Shown: piece after piece, positions 27,127 through 34,379 of the stretch
Layout of the letters: each line of letters starts with the position of its first letter
Numbering within the stretch: the stretch's first letter is position 1
Origin: an uncultured Planctomycetaceae bacterium
GTDB lineage: Bacteria; Planctomycetota; Planctomycetia; Planctomycetales; Planctomycetaceae
NCBI GenBank assembly: GCA_913031625.1
Contig: CAJWGB010000034.1
Span: forward strand, 1-34,379
DNA length: 34,379 bases
Reading direction: 5' to 3'
The notes under the pieces: generated by a model
Seen by the model: only the letters and a program-made list of their open reading frames with translations
Database searches by the model: none
Told to the model about the DNA's origin: nothing
Position numbers and translations under genes: made by a program

Positions 27127-27336
27127 TCTGACGCGTGTGTGTCGCAACCAGAGCAGGCTGTTAAACTCTGCGGGTTCTGACGATTTGTTAAGTCAGCAAG
27201 CGGCTTCCGCCAGGAAGCGGAGAGTTGGCCTGTCGTATCGATTCGTCCGATGGTGACAGTAGTCAGCGGATTCCCTGCGCCAGACCGTGCCGCGGAGTCC
27301 TCCGGCCTTTCAATGTTGTTCCGGAGCAAGGATGCC

Positions 27337-27885
27337 ATGCGACGAATTGTGTTGCCCCTGATTCTCACCGGGCTGGCTTCTGCCAACTTCGCTACAGCCG
27401 ATGAGAAGACCGTTTTGGATGACCTGCGTCAGCCGATCGGGTCGCTTTCCCTTAAGGAGGCGATTGTTATCCGATCCGGGGAAGGTGAACCGTTGCGTAA
27501 GCCGGAGAACCTTGCCGCCAGGAACGTAGTGGAGGATCCGGAAGGCGTTCGGATGGCACTTTCACGCGTCATCAAGGCGCCACATGGCGCGGCGCGTTAT
27601 CGTATCTGCCACAATCCACTGTATTTCGAAGATCCCAACATGGAACGCTGCGGAGAAGGTTTCGGAATCTGGACCGATGCCGTTTCTGCAACTCGACTCT
27701 TCGGACGCACGGCAATAGTTCCCTACCTGATGGCTGTTAATGCTCCGGACTCAAAAGTCCGTGCATTGCCACTGTGTCCGAGTTGTCAGGCGTTCGACTC
27801 AAGCGTTTATGTTCCCGTGCCGGACCTTCACGGCGTGACCGCGGAATCGATCGCAGTTGTCGGTCTGATCTTTCTGATTCCGTAA
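27337..27885 (+). CDS. Small secreted planctomycete protein with CHNPLYFEDPN motif
   Basis: 182 residues from the ATG at 27337, where the signal peptide begins (MRRIVLPLILTGLASANFATA); AAGGA is 4 nt upstream. Function unknown. The core motif CHNPLYFEDPNMERCG (about residues 89-104) is of a type I associate with a family of short exported planctomycete proteins. Two Cys flank it and a second pair occurs as LPLCPSC near 145-151, suggesting disulfides or metal binding. The end is hydrophobic (AVVGLIFLIP), perhaps a membrane-touching tail. It follows the anti-sigma-like gene by 210 nt in the same direction. Confidence 0.75.
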   Translation: MRRIVLPLILTGLASANFATADEKTVLDDLRQPIGSLSLKEAIVIRSGEGEPLRKPENLAARNVVEDPEGVRMALSRVIKAPHGAARYRICHNPLYFEDPNMERCGEGFGIWTDAVSATRLFGRTAIVPYLMAVNAPDSKVRALPLCPSCQAFDSSVYVPVPDLHGVTAESIAVVGLIFLIP

Positions 27886-27901
27886 CAGGTGTCATGCTCG
27901 C

Positions 27902-27924
27902 CCGGGAAGTCCAGCGAGTCCCGG
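27902..27924. terminator. Hairpin in the convergent gap between the secreted protein and the metal operon
   Basis: CCGGGA and TCCCGG form a 6-bp stem with an 11-nt loop, 16 nt past the stop codon at 27885. No T-tract follows on either strand. It may act as a weak bidirectional 3' structure. Confidence 0.25.
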
Positions 27925-28014
27925 CAGCACTGTTCGGGGTTTAGGTAGCATGAACTGCTTGCTGTTTACAGTCATGCACAAAGCCGGATCTCGCTTCGCG
28001 CGACCTGACCTGCC

Positions 28015-29382
28015 TTAGGGCGTTTGGGAGTCCTGCTCCACTGATTCCCCTGGAATCTCCCGACCATGGGGGTCGACGTCAGGTGAGTTGGTGGCGTCAC
28101 TGAGTTGCTTACGCAGCTCTCGAGTCGTGAAGTGCTCAAACTTCTCTGCCTTATCATGGAGGGAGCCCGGCTGTACGGCTGTATGGGAGGCGAGATACTG
28201 CTCCCAAAGACGATGGGATCTCACGAGTTGCTGTGCCGAAGACGTTCCGGAATCTGTCAGCCGGAACTCCTGTCCGTCCGGAACGACCTGCTCACGACGA
28301 ATTAACAGGTACAGAACGCATTTGAGTGACAGTCGATCACTCAGCAGGATGGTCTGCAGGTTTTGAAACGTGGCAGACGTCTCGTGGTTGCGTTCCTGAA
28401 TCCGATAGAGGAGTGCGACGATGTCATCTGCAAGAATGCTGAAGGCCAACATTCTTCGACGGATTAAGCGGATGAGAATTCCGTGAGATGGACTGAACAG
28501 GGCGGCAAGGAACAGGATCAGCCCCGCAACGACGGCCATCATACCGGTTGTTGTTGTGCTTCCGTAGCCGAACCATTTTGGAACTTCCAGAGCGGCCACA
28601 TGTCCGCCAAACGCGGATGCCGCGGCCAACACTGCACTGAGAAGGATCATGAGCCAGAGTCGATCCGTCAGCAACCATGCGGCTGCCGGAGGGACGACAA
28701 ACATTGCCACGACCAGGATGTTGCCCACAGTTTCAAAGCTGGCAACCGCGGTGACAGCGACCAGGACCATGAGTAGGTAGTGCATGAATGAGGCGTTGAA
28801 GCCCGTCGTGGTCGCCAGTGACGGGTCGAATGATGTGACCTTTAGTTCCTTGAAGAATAGTATCACAAACAGCAGATTGATGAGCAGGACGGTTCCCAGG
28901 GTGATGACTGGTGTCGGGATGGAAAAGCCTGCGACCGACGTCATCGTCATGTTTTCAAGCGCTCCGTAGAGCACGCAGTCAGGGTGTAGATCCACCTCGT
29001 CGGCGGCCTGCACAATCATGACCAGCCCCAAAGCAAACAGCGAAGTGAAGACCACGCCCATGGATGCTCCTTCTTCGACGCGGCCGAGGCTGCGGATCCA
29101 TTCTGTCAACAGGGCAGTGACGACTCCTGCGATGACGGCTCCGACAAGCATCGGCAGGCTGTCACGGCTGTTGCTTAAGAAGAACGCGGCCGCCAGGCCT
29201 GGCAGGACGGCGTGGCTGATGGCGTCTCCCAACATGCTGAGTCGCCGGAGGACAAGAAAGTTTCCCAGCAGCGACGCGGCCACGGCGCACAGAACACCAG
29301 CCAGCACAATCTGACCGTCCAGTCCCCAGTCCCAGTCAGCAGGCAGGAGGCGAAGTCCAGGCATGGCGAGCAATTGAATCAC
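28015..29382 (-). CDS. Metal ABC transporter permease fused to a DtxR/MntR-like C-terminal sensor (second permease, YtgD position)
   Basis: 455 residues; GTG start overlaps the previous stop as GTGA. Residues about 20-300 are an ABC-3 (ZnuB/TroC/MntB) permease with eight or more membrane helices and the hallmark LRRLSMLGDAISHAVLPG. After RLIRRR, residues about 312-385 resemble a winged helix (ILADDIVALLYRIQE; LTDSGT). Residues about 385-445 match the iron-dependent repressor metal-binding/dimerisation domain: His390, Glu394, His409, Glu413, Glu416, His417, which reproduces the spacing of DtxR His79/Glu83/His98/Cys102/Glu105/His106, with Glu replacing Cys as in MntR. DPHGREIP follows, as in DtxR relatives. 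Last gene of the operon. The tail could regulate transport or, if released, transcription. Confidence 0.92.
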   Translation of the reverse strand: MIQLLAMPGLRLLPADWDWGLDGQIVLAGVLCAVAASLLGNFLVLRRLSMLGDAISHAVLPGLAAAFFLSNSRDSLPMLVGAVIAGVVTALLTEWIRSLGRVEEGASMGVVFTSLFALGLVMIVQAADEVDLHPDCVLYGALENMTMTSVAGFSIPTPVITLGTVLLINLLFVILFFKELKVTSFDPSLATTTGFNASFMHYLLMVLVAVTAVASFETVGNILVVAMFVVPPAAAWLLTDRLWLMILLSAVLAAASAFGGHVAALEVPKWFGYGSTTTTGMMAVVAGLILFLAALFSPSHGILIRLIRRRMLAFSILADDIVALLYRIQERNHETSATFQNLQTILLSDRLSLKCVLYLLIRREQVVPDGQEFRLTDSGTSSAQQLVRSHRLWEQYLASHTAVQPGSLHDKAEKFEHFTTRELRKQLSDATNSPDVDPHGREIPGESVEQDSQTP

Positions 29383-30782
29383 TGTGGGGACCCTCCCTCG
29401 GGCAGGGCTCGGAAGACGCCTGAATCGGAGAGGTCATGCGGACTGGCCGGAAGGTCAGGCTGCTCATCCTGAAGAAGCTTCTCCAGTTCGCTGACGATTT
29501 CGGGCTCCAGGACATGCTCAATCGCGTCGGCATCTCGGTCCACGCGGCCAGGGGCGACGTCGGCGTAATTAATCAGGTAGAGCTCCCAGAGGCGGTGCTG
29601 TCGGGTCAGCCGTCTGGCTTCGATAATTCCGCGGCGCGTCAGGCGGATCTCGCTGCCGACCCATTCCACGAGCTCTTCTGACTGGGTCCGTCTCAGAATA
29701 CGATGCAGTTGCTGCATTGACCAGCTGCGCTGCGGAAGCAGATCTTTCAGGGTCACTGACCTGCGAACGCTGCCGAGCGCAGCTTCCTGAGTAAGCTCAA
29801 GGGATTCGTAAATGGCTCGCAGGAGGTGCTGTCGGTCGATTGAACGATTCAAACGCTGTCGTCTGCGAGCCCGCGACAGAATGCCTCGGCGAGTCCCGAA
29901 CACCATGCTGATCAGAAAGAGGTTCGTGCTTACCAGAACGATCATGGCTCCGGACGGGAGTTTGGGAAACAAGGCGCTGCAACCCGCACCAATGTAACCA
30001 CTTACTGCTCCAATGATTCCTGCGCCGATAAACATGGGACGGAGGTCAGATGTCCAGAACCGTGCGGCTGCTGCAGGGATCACGAGCAACGCTATTACCA
30101 GAATCAGTCCGACTGCCTGAAGACCAACGATGGTGACGATTACCACGAGCCCCATCAGCAGAATGTCAATCCAGAGCACACGGTACCCTCGGGAACCGGC
30201 ATAGACGTCATCAAAACAGAGCAGCTTCAACTCTTTGAAGCAGAGAATACAGCCGCCGACGCAGATTGCTCCTGCGACAAAAATCAACTGCAGGTCCGTC
30301 GAACTCATGGTGGCCGTCTTGCCGAGAATAAACGACTCGAGTCCGGCCGCATGGCCCTGATTCATCTTCTGAATCACACCAAGGAGTGCCACTCCTGCTC
30401 CAAAAAAAACACTGAGGACTGCCCCGAGGGCCGTGTCTTCTTTCAGCCGCGTCTGACTTCGAATTGCCAAAATCACCACAACGCCGAGGAGTCCGCTGAG
30501 GGTTGCGCCGAAGAGCAGCACACCCAACGACTTCCCGTCCAGCCCAAAGGTCGGAGCGAGAATAAACGCGAGTGCAATACCGGGCAGGGTGGCGTGGCTG
30601 AGAGCATCTCCCATCAGGGACCGTTTGCGAAGCAGCGTGAAGCTTCCCACCATCCCGGCAGCAGCTCCGAGCAACGTGGTACCAATGATTACAATGCGGG
30701 TGTTGTAATCCGTCAGCAGAAGCACTCGCTGGAGCTCCTCCCAATTGGGAAACGCTGCAAGAGAAAGCAGGGAGTGTGTCAC
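29379..30782 (-). CDS. Metal ABC transporter permease fused to a DtxR/MntR-like C-terminal repressor domain (YtgC-YtgR-like)
   Basis: 467 residues; GTG start overlaps the ATPase stop as GTGA. Residues about 25-300 are the ABC-3 permease ([21 protein letters not shown]). A basic junction ([11 protein letters not shown]) leads to a winged-helix-like segment, about 314-390 ([30 protein letters not shown]). The metal-binding/dimerisation segment follows with His396, Glu400, Asp415, Asp419, Glu422, His423, at DtxR spacing with Asp at two ligand positions. Chlamydial YtgC has the same layout and is known to be cleaved to release the iron-dependent repressor YtgR. The Arg-rich junction here could be a cleavage point, but that is inference. 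Third gene of the operon. Confidence 0.92.
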   Translation of the reverse strand: MTHSLLSLAAFPNWEELQRVLLLTDYNTRIVIIGTTLLGAAAGMVGSFTLLRKRSLMGDALSHATLPGIALAFILAPTFGLDGKSLGVLLFGATLSGLLGVVVILAIRSQTRLKEDTALGAVLSVFFGAGVALLGVIQKMNQGHAAGLESFILGKTATMSSTDLQLIFVAGAICVGGCILCFKELKLLCFDDVYAGSRGYRVLWIDILLMGLVVIVTIVGLQAVGLILVIALLVIPAAAARFWTSDLRPMFIGAGIIGAVSGYIGAGCSALFPKLPSGAMIVLVSTNLFLISMVFGTRRGILSRARRRQRLNRSIDRQHLLRAIYESLELTQEAALGSVRRSVTLKDLLPQRSWSMQQLHRILRRTQSEELVEWVGSEIRLTRRGIIEARRLTRQHRLWELYLINYADVAPGRVDRDADAIEHVLEPEIVSELEKLLQDEQPDLPASPHDLSDSGVFRALPEGGSPQ

Positions 30783-31555
30783 ATCGACCGCTCCCGCCGC
30801 CTCATGGCTTCCGAGACTTCATCCAGCAATGTGAGGCGTCCACCGTAGGTCTTCTGCAGGTTCTCTGTGGTAAACGCCTCTGCGACCGGGCCATGAGCAA
30901 CAATCCGCATGTTAAGAAGCACGACATAGTCGAAGTACTCCGGTACCGTCTGCAGGTCGTGGTGGATGACAGCCGCTGTGCGACCGGTGCGCTGCAGTTC
31001 TCTCAGGATCTCGACGATTGCCCGCTCCGTTGAGGCGTCAACGGCTGCGAATGGCTCGTCCATCAGGTATAGATCTGCGTCCTGTACGAGGGCCCGGGCC
31101 AGGAACGTCCGCTGCTGCTGACCGCCCGACAGCTGACTGATCTGGCGGCCCGCAAGGTCTGCGATTCCCACTCTGTCCAGAGCTTCCATTGCTCTGTCAC
31201 GGTGTCTTCTTCGGACCGGACGGAACCAGCCCAGTTCTCGGTACAGTCCCATAGTGACCACATCCAGCGCATCGACCGGAAAATCCCAATCCACACTCTC
31301 TCGCTGCGGAACATATCCAACACGATGCCGCGCCTGTTTCCATGGCAGACCGAAGACCTCAATTCTTCCGGACGCGCGTGGTATGAGGTCCATTACGGCC
31401 TTCAATAATGTACTCTTGCCGGCACCGTTCGGACCTACGATTCCAACAAGTGATCCCTGAGGGATATCGAACCCGATATCCCACACGACGGGCTTGCGAT
31501 GATAGGCGACGGTCAGATCACTGACAGACAGCGGAGAGGGAGCCGAATTGGTCAT
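30779..31555 (-). CDS. Metal ABC transporter ATP-binding protein
   Basis: 258 residues. Complete ABC ATPase of the Mn/Zn/Fe chelate importer class: Walker A GPNGAGKS (about residues 41-48), Q-loop in [16 protein letters not shown], a segment diagnostic of manganese/zinc/iron importers, signature LSGGQQQR, Walker B LYLMDEPF and the H-loop His in AVIHHDL. It energises import through the two permeases encoded downstream. Starts 2 nt after the binding-protein stop; its stop overlaps the permease GTG. Corresponds to YtgB/TroB/MntB-type subunits. Confidence 0.96.
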   Translation of the reverse strand: MTNSAPSPLSVSDLTVAYHRKPVVWDIGFDIPQGSLVGIVGPNGAGKSTLLKAVMDLIPRASGRIEVFGLPWKQARHRVGYVPQRESVDWDFPVDALDVVTMGLYRELGWFRPVRRRHRDRAMEALDRVGIADLAGRQISQLSGGQQQRTFLARALVQDADLYLMDEPFAAVDASTERAIVEILRELQRTGRTAAVIHHDLQTVPEYFDYVVLLNMRIVAHGPVAEAFTTENLQKTYGGRLTLLDEVSEAMRRRERSM

Positions 31556-31557
31556 AA

Positions 31558-32550
31558 CTATTCGTCAGCGCCGAGTTTGCCGTTCAGTCCTGTCTCCGGA
31601 GCGTCTCCTCCCAGAGCACGCGTGACTGTCGTGATGTTGTGGTCCAGCATACCCACGTATGTGCCTTCGTAGGTGCCGTGAACTCCCATTGCATCGGAGA
31701 ACAGTTCGCCGCCCACTTTCACTTCGTGGCCTTTGGCACGAGCCCCTTCGATCAGCGCGTCGATGCTCTTTCGCGGGACGCTGCTCTCGATGAAGACGGC
31801 TTTGACTTTTCGCTCGACAAGGAGATCTACAAGTTCATTGACCTGTTTCAGGCCGGCCTCAGACTCTGTGGAAATCCCCTGGACGCCCCGTACGGTCAGG
31901 CCGTAGGCGCGGCCCAGATAGTTGAACGCGTCGTGCGACGTGATCAGCAGGCGGCTGTCTTCCGGAATACTGGCGATAGAGCTCAGTCCATATTCGTGGA
32001 GTGACTGCAGTTTCGCTCGGTACTTCTCAGCACTTTCAAACAAGTCTTGCTCATGCTGAGGCATGGTCTGGGCCAGAGTTTCCGTCACTACATTAACACA
32101 CTGTGCCCATGCCGAGACGTCCATCCAGACATGCGGGTCCTCATGGCCTTCGAAGTCTTCCGGTGTCAGTAACATGGACTTGTCGAGGTCCTTTGTAACC
32201 GCCACCACCGGTTTTGAGTGAGACATCTGCTCCAGGGAATCAGTCATCCGGCCCTCCAGAAGGAGACCGCTGTAGAGAACCACATCCGCGTCGCGTATGA
32301 GCTTTACGTCGTCGCGATTGGGCTTGTACAGATGAGGGTCGACACCGTCGCCCATGATCTGGCTGACCCGGACCCTGTCGCCACCGACCTCACGGACCAC
32401 GTCCGCCACCATGCCGACTGTTGCGACCACGTGAATGACCTGAGAATCGTCTGGACTCTCTGCTGCAGAATCTGACTCCGGATCAGCACATCCAGAAAGA
32501 ATCAGGCAGGCAAGCAGCAGCGTTGCTGAAAGCGGACGAGGTAAACGCAT
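31558..32550 (-). CDS. Metal-binding lipoprotein of the ABC importer (TroA/YtgA/MntA-like)
   Basis: 330 residues. Lipoprotein signal with lipobox LSGC (Cys21), so anchored in a membrane facing the periplasm. Cluster A-I (TroA-like) fold. The metal ligands by position are His73 (DPHLYKP), His140 (DPHVWMD), His206 ([14 protein letters not shown]) and Asp286 (ELFSDAMG), the His3Asp set of Treponema TroA. Manganese-specific PsaA/MntC have Glu at the third position. The long His-rich loop of ZnuA is absent; only HEDPH precedes the second ligand. Mn, Fe or Zn are all possible. First gene of a four-gene operon whose promoter carries two palindromes. Confidence 0.95.
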   Translation of the reverse strand: MRLPRPLSATLLLACLILSGCADPESDSAAESPDDSQVIHVVATVGMVADVVREVGGDRVRVSQIMGDGVDPHLYKPNRDDVKLIRDADVVLYSGLLLEGRMTDSLEQMSHSKPVVAVTKDLDKSMLLTPEDFEGHEDPHVWMDVSAWAQCVNVVTETLAQTMPQHEQDLFESAEKYRAKLQSLHEYGLSSIASIPEDSRLLITSHDAFNYLGRAYGLTVRGVQGISTESEAGLKQVNELVDLLVERKVKAVFIESSVPRKSIDALIEGARAKGHEVKVGGELFSDAMGVHGTYEGTYVGMLDHNITTVTRALGGDAPETGLNGKLGADE

Positions 32551-32584
32551 GGTGGAGTGTTCTGAAGAAGGCGCGTCATGAATG

Positions 32585-32600
32585 TTTAGCCGATGCTAAC
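32585..32600. promoter_or_regulatory. Operator palindrome 2 (second copy of the box)
   Basis: TTTAGC-CGAT-GCTAAC repeats the first box with one arm mismatch, centred 25 bp away, just downstream of the predicted transcription start. Two copies about two and a half helical turns apart suggest cooperative binding of two repressor dimers. Confidence 0.65.
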
Positions 32601-32607
32601 TTTCTCG

Positions 32608-32635
32608 ACTTTAGCCTGTGCTAAACATATGTCAA
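32608..32635 (-). promoter_or_regulatory. Sigma-70-type promoter of the metal-import operon
   Basis: On the minus strand a perfect -35 TTGACA (32635-32630), a 16-nt spacer and a -10 TAAAGT (32613-32608, four of six matches) precede the binding-protein gene. The predicted start is near 32601, giving a leader of about 50 nt. The spacer and -10 contain the palindrome at 32610-32625, so a bound repressor would block RNA polymerase. Confidence 0.7.
32610..32625. promoter_or_regulatory. Operator palindrome 1 (probable DtxR/MntR-like box)
   Basis: TTTAGC-CTGT-GCTAAA has perfect 6-bp arms. It lies inside the promoter spacer and -10 of the metal-import operon. Size and dyad resemble boxes for the DtxR/MntR family, the family whose domains are fused to the operon's permeases. 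The binding protein is inferred, not shown. Confidence 0.7.
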
Positions 32636-32890
32636 TGCCAGAGCTCTGAGTGTGTTGATGATCCATGCAGGGCAGGAGAGTTCCCCCGCCATGAAACCGG
32701 GGGATCACCTGCGGTGCAAGGTGTCCGGCTTCGGCTGATTCTCTTCGGCTCTGGCCAGCGAAATCACACACCCGACGGGCTAAGGTCATCTGGTGGTTTC
32801 CTCCTGCCACTGGTCGTGGTGACATGGCTACCACTGACGAGTCCTGACGATATGATCTTCGCCCATGAGGTCCGAAGCTGAGGTCAGGTC

Positions 32891-33826
32891 GTGAGGGCGT
32901 TTGAGTTTGTTGTCGAACCGTTTCATTCGGGTTGCCGAATTGACACCTTTCTTGCGCAACATCTTCGCAATTACACCTCGTGGCGAATTCACCGAATGGT
33001 TTCGTCTGGTGCCGGCACCGTGAACGGGCTGCCTGCCTCTCCGCTACACCGCGTGTTTCGCGGACAGCGGATCGGTATTCGGCTCGTTGAACCCCCGGAT
33101 AAGTTGCTCAGGAAGAGCGCGAACAATCTGCAGATTGTCTATGAAGATCCCTGGCTGCTTGTAATCGACAAACCGGCGGGAATCGTGTGCCACCCGGTCG
33201 GCGAGTTTGACGGGGACACAGTGACCAACAGGCTGCAGTGTTATTTTGATGAACGACTCAAACAGCAAGGTTTGCAGCGGCCGGGGATTGTGCACCGACT
33301 GGACAGAATGACGAGCGGACTGCTTGTTGTTTCTCGTGACCAACGGACGCATCGGTTGCTGTCGGAGGACTTTCAAAAAGGTCGGATAGTCAAACGCTAT
33401 CTCGCGCGGGTAGAAGGCAGTGTTCCGTTTGAGGAGCTTGAAATTGATCTTCCGATCGGCCGCCATCCGGAGGGACGCAGCGTGCTGATGTCAGTAGACG
33501 AGGACGCCATTGCCCCGCGAGCGTCCCACACGATTGTCCGTGTCCTGCGTCGACAATCGGATGAGTGTGTGGTTGAGTGCGAACTGCTGACCGGGCGGAA
33601 TCACCAGATTCGTGTGCATATGGCTGCCATTGGCCATCCTGTTCTGCAGGATGAATTTTATGGTTCACAGGGGCAGTTGCGGATGACCAAAGAGGGCAGA
33701 ACTGCCCCCGGTGAACAGCGGCATGCACTACACGCCAGCCGGTTACAGTTTGTGCATCCCGTGTTTCAAAGCCGGATGTGCTTTGATTCCGTGCCGCCGA
33801 ATGACTTCTGGGACCTGTCCTGTTGA
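32891..33826 (+). CDS. RluA-family ribosomal/tRNA pseudouridine synthase
   Basis: 311 residues from the GTG at 32891, the only possible start because an in-frame stop ends at 32881; AGGTC lies just upstream. An S4-like RNA-binding segment (about 14-65: RIDTFLAQHL, RIHRMVSSGAGTVNG) precedes the catalytic domain. That domain shows VIDKPAGIVCHP, the catalytic HRLDRMTSG with Asp138, KRYLARVEG, and TGRNHQIRVHMAAIGHPVL. The enzyme isomerises uridine to pseudouridine in rRNA or tRNA in the cytoplasm. The exact target (RluA, RluC or RluD type) cannot be told from sequence. Monocistronic; an unresolved tail region follows. Confidence 0.95.
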   Translation: MRAFEFVVEPFHSGCRIDTFLAQHLRNYTSWRIHRMVSSGAGTVNGLPASPLHRVFRGQRIGIRLVEPPDKLLRKSANNLQIVYEDPWLLVIDKPAGIVCHPVGEFDGDTVTNRLQCYFDERLKQQGLQRPGIVHRLDRMTSGLLVVSRDQRTHRLLSEDFQKGRIVKRYLARVEGSVPFEELEIDLPIGRHPEGRSVLMSVDEDAIAPRASHTIVRVLRRQSDECVVECELLTGRNHQIRVHMAAIGHPVLQDEFYGSQGQLRMTKEGRTAPGEQRHALHASRLQFVHPVFQSRMCFDSVPPNDFWDLSC

Positions 33827-33947
33827 ACTGGCAACACTGCTCAGAGTGACGCTGTTTTCTCGATGGCAGGATAAAGTTGCATCACCGCGGAGAGCCCTGA
33901 GGAACACTGAGAACTGGAACAGTGGCAAGTAAGGCCGTGCTCGATCT

Positions 33948-33963
33948 CTACGGACATCCGTAG
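33948..33963. repeat. 16-bp perfect palindrome
   Basis: CTACGGACATCCGTAG has 7-bp arms around CA. It lies 122 nt past the stop codon of the RluA-family gene, directly before the next hairpin. Confidence 0.6.
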
Positions 33964-33965
33964 CC

Positions 33966-34014
33966 CGACTCTCCTGAGTCGCGTGCTGCTGTTCACGCAC
34001 CACCCCACGCGACT
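33966..34014. repeat. Mutually exclusive inverted repeats
   Basis: CGACTC-TCCT-GAGTCG (33966-33981) forms a 6-bp hairpin. Its right arm overlaps AGTCGCGTG (33977-33985), which pairs perfectly with CACGCGACT (34006-34014). Only one of the two stems can form at a time, an arrangement seen in attenuators and switches, but it lies downstream of genes on both sides. Confidence 0.5.
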
Positions 34015-34166
34015 GTGCTGCGTCTATGACCGTGATCGATCGCTGAGAATCTGATCACACTGAAGTTTAACGGCAATCCGAATTCAGCTGCGTTAATGTT
34101 GCCTCATACACAGTCGCCTGCGGCTCACCGTGAAATGACGGCTTCATTGAGTGAAGATCGGCCGAA

Positions 34167-34379
34167 TTACATTCCTGCCTGCAGAGCTCGCAGGTGGCGT
34201 TCAAAGTGATCAGCGAGAACTTCCGTGTAGGTGTCCGGATGCGTTTCGAGAACTGATCGAACGGCCGGGCCGAGGGTTTCGTGAGTCAGCGTCGAACCGA
34301 AAGTGCAGTGCAGAATCTGACGGCCGGGTTTGGTGAAGCCTTTGCCTTCGGGAACTTCGGACCACAGTTCGAGGTATTC
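34167..34379 (-). CDS. C-terminal 70 residues of a probable tagaturonate epimerase-like (UxaE) protein
   Basis: Open frame on the minus strand entering from the right edge and stopping at TAA (34167-34169). The fragment ends in GRQILHCTFGSTLTHETLG, then THPDTYTEVLADHFERHLRAL. This His-containing HCTFGS segment followed by a helical end with HFERHL reminds me of the C-terminus of UxaE tagaturonate epimerases, which act in hexuronate breakdown. The identification is from memory of the family pattern and rests on a short piece, so it is tentative; that the frame is coding is more certain. Confidence 0.6.
   Translation of the reverse strand, partial: EYLELWSEVPEGKGFTKPGRQILHCTFGSTLTHETLGPAVRSVLETHPDTYTEVLADHFERHLRALQAGM

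Larger units (their letters stand above)
32551..32890. other. 340-bp divergent region between the metal operon and the RluA-family gene
   Basis: The left 90 bp hold the metal-operon leader, promoter and both palindromes. The right 250 bp contain no convincing gene and no promoter I can define for the plus-strand gene. An in-frame TGA at 32879-32881 just before the GTG at 32891 rules out a longer product for that gene. Confidence 0.6.
33827..34166. other. 340-bp convergent gap rich in inverted repeats
   Basis: No gene seen. It holds a palindrome at 33948-33963, a hairpin at 33966-33981, a competing 9-bp long-range stem at 33977-34014 and a GTGATC/GATCAC pair at 34032-34058. This could be the shared 3' end of two convergent transcripts, a repeat element, or a small structured RNA. 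Confidence 0.5.

Noticed and set aside
27203-27218. GCTTCC-GCCA-GGAAGC hairpin as a terminator of the 25045-27126 gene
   Set aside because: Only 6 bp, no T-tract, and 76 nt past the stop codon.
1-34379. tRNA or rRNA genes, CRISPR arrays, insertion sequences, phage or defence genes
   Set aside because: Looked for cloverleaf-like ends, regularly spaced repeats, transposase motifs and flanking direct repeats; none was seen by eye.

Overview
The window comes from the chromosome of a planctomycete (PVC superphylum). The diagnosis rests on protein families largely confined to that phylum: two DUF1549/DUF1553 'PSCyt/PSD' proteins, a Tat-exported DUF1501 protein, and a small secreted protein with an HNPLYFEDPN-type motif. 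Gene density is moderate and gaps of 100-450 bp are common. I see no phage, transposon, CRISPR or RNA gene. The genus cannot be fixed from what is here.

Layout. 1-2365 (minus): large part of a secreted PSCyt1-DUF1549-LamG-DUF1553 protein that runs off the left edge; it is one unbroken frame. 2415-3847 (minus): moaE-moaA, molybdenum cofactor synthesis, overlapping by 4 nt. 3966-4823 (minus): CnoX/YbbN-type thioredoxin-TPR protein. 5272-6726 (plus): NhaA-type Na+/H+ antiporter with a His/Asp/Glu-rich loop insertion. 6841-12813 (plus): three-gene cassette of DUF1549/DUF1553, a PPC-domain protein with a C-terminal coiled coil, and DUF1501. 13201-15543 (minus): exported fusion of a class C beta-lactamase-like domain to a VanX-type D-Ala-D-Ala dipeptidase. 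15743-17707 (plus): secreted alpha/beta hydrolase, divergent from the fusion. 17720-18916 (minus): MutY with Glu at the usual catalytic Asp position. 19203-19946 (plus): degenerate xylose-isomerase-like TIM barrel. 20129-22123 (minus): second secreted alpha/beta hydrolase. 22300-24768 (minus): glycogen phosphorylase. 25045-27126 (plus): membrane protein with a duplicated anti-sigma-like N-terminus. 27337-27885 (plus): small secreted protein. 28015-32550 (minus): four-gene metal ABC importer. 32891-33826 (plus): RluA-family pseudouridine synthase. 34167-34379 (minus): C-terminal end of a probable UxaE-like epimerase.

The most interesting system is the metal importer at 28015-32550. It encodes a TroA-like lipoprotein, an ATPase and two permeases. 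Both permeases carry a C-terminal DtxR/MntR-like winged-helix plus metal-binding/dimerisation tail, with the metal ligands at the exact DtxR spacing. The gene order matches chlamydial ytgABCD, whose YtgC is a permease-repressor fusion that is cleaved to free an iron-dependent repressor. Here both permeases are fused. The promoter region holds two palindromes of the form TTTAGC-N4-GCTAA(A/C), one lying between a perfect -35 (TTGACA) and the -10. The reading is a self-regulating transporter: the import channel carries its own metal sensor and the operon carries the sensor's probable operators. No free-standing DtxR, MntR or Fur gene is in the window.

Other highlights are the beta-lactamase/VanX fusion (two peptidoglycan D-Ala activities on one exported chain), the Asp-to-Glu change in MutY, and a convergent gap at 33827-34166 that is dense in mutually exclusive inverted repeats.
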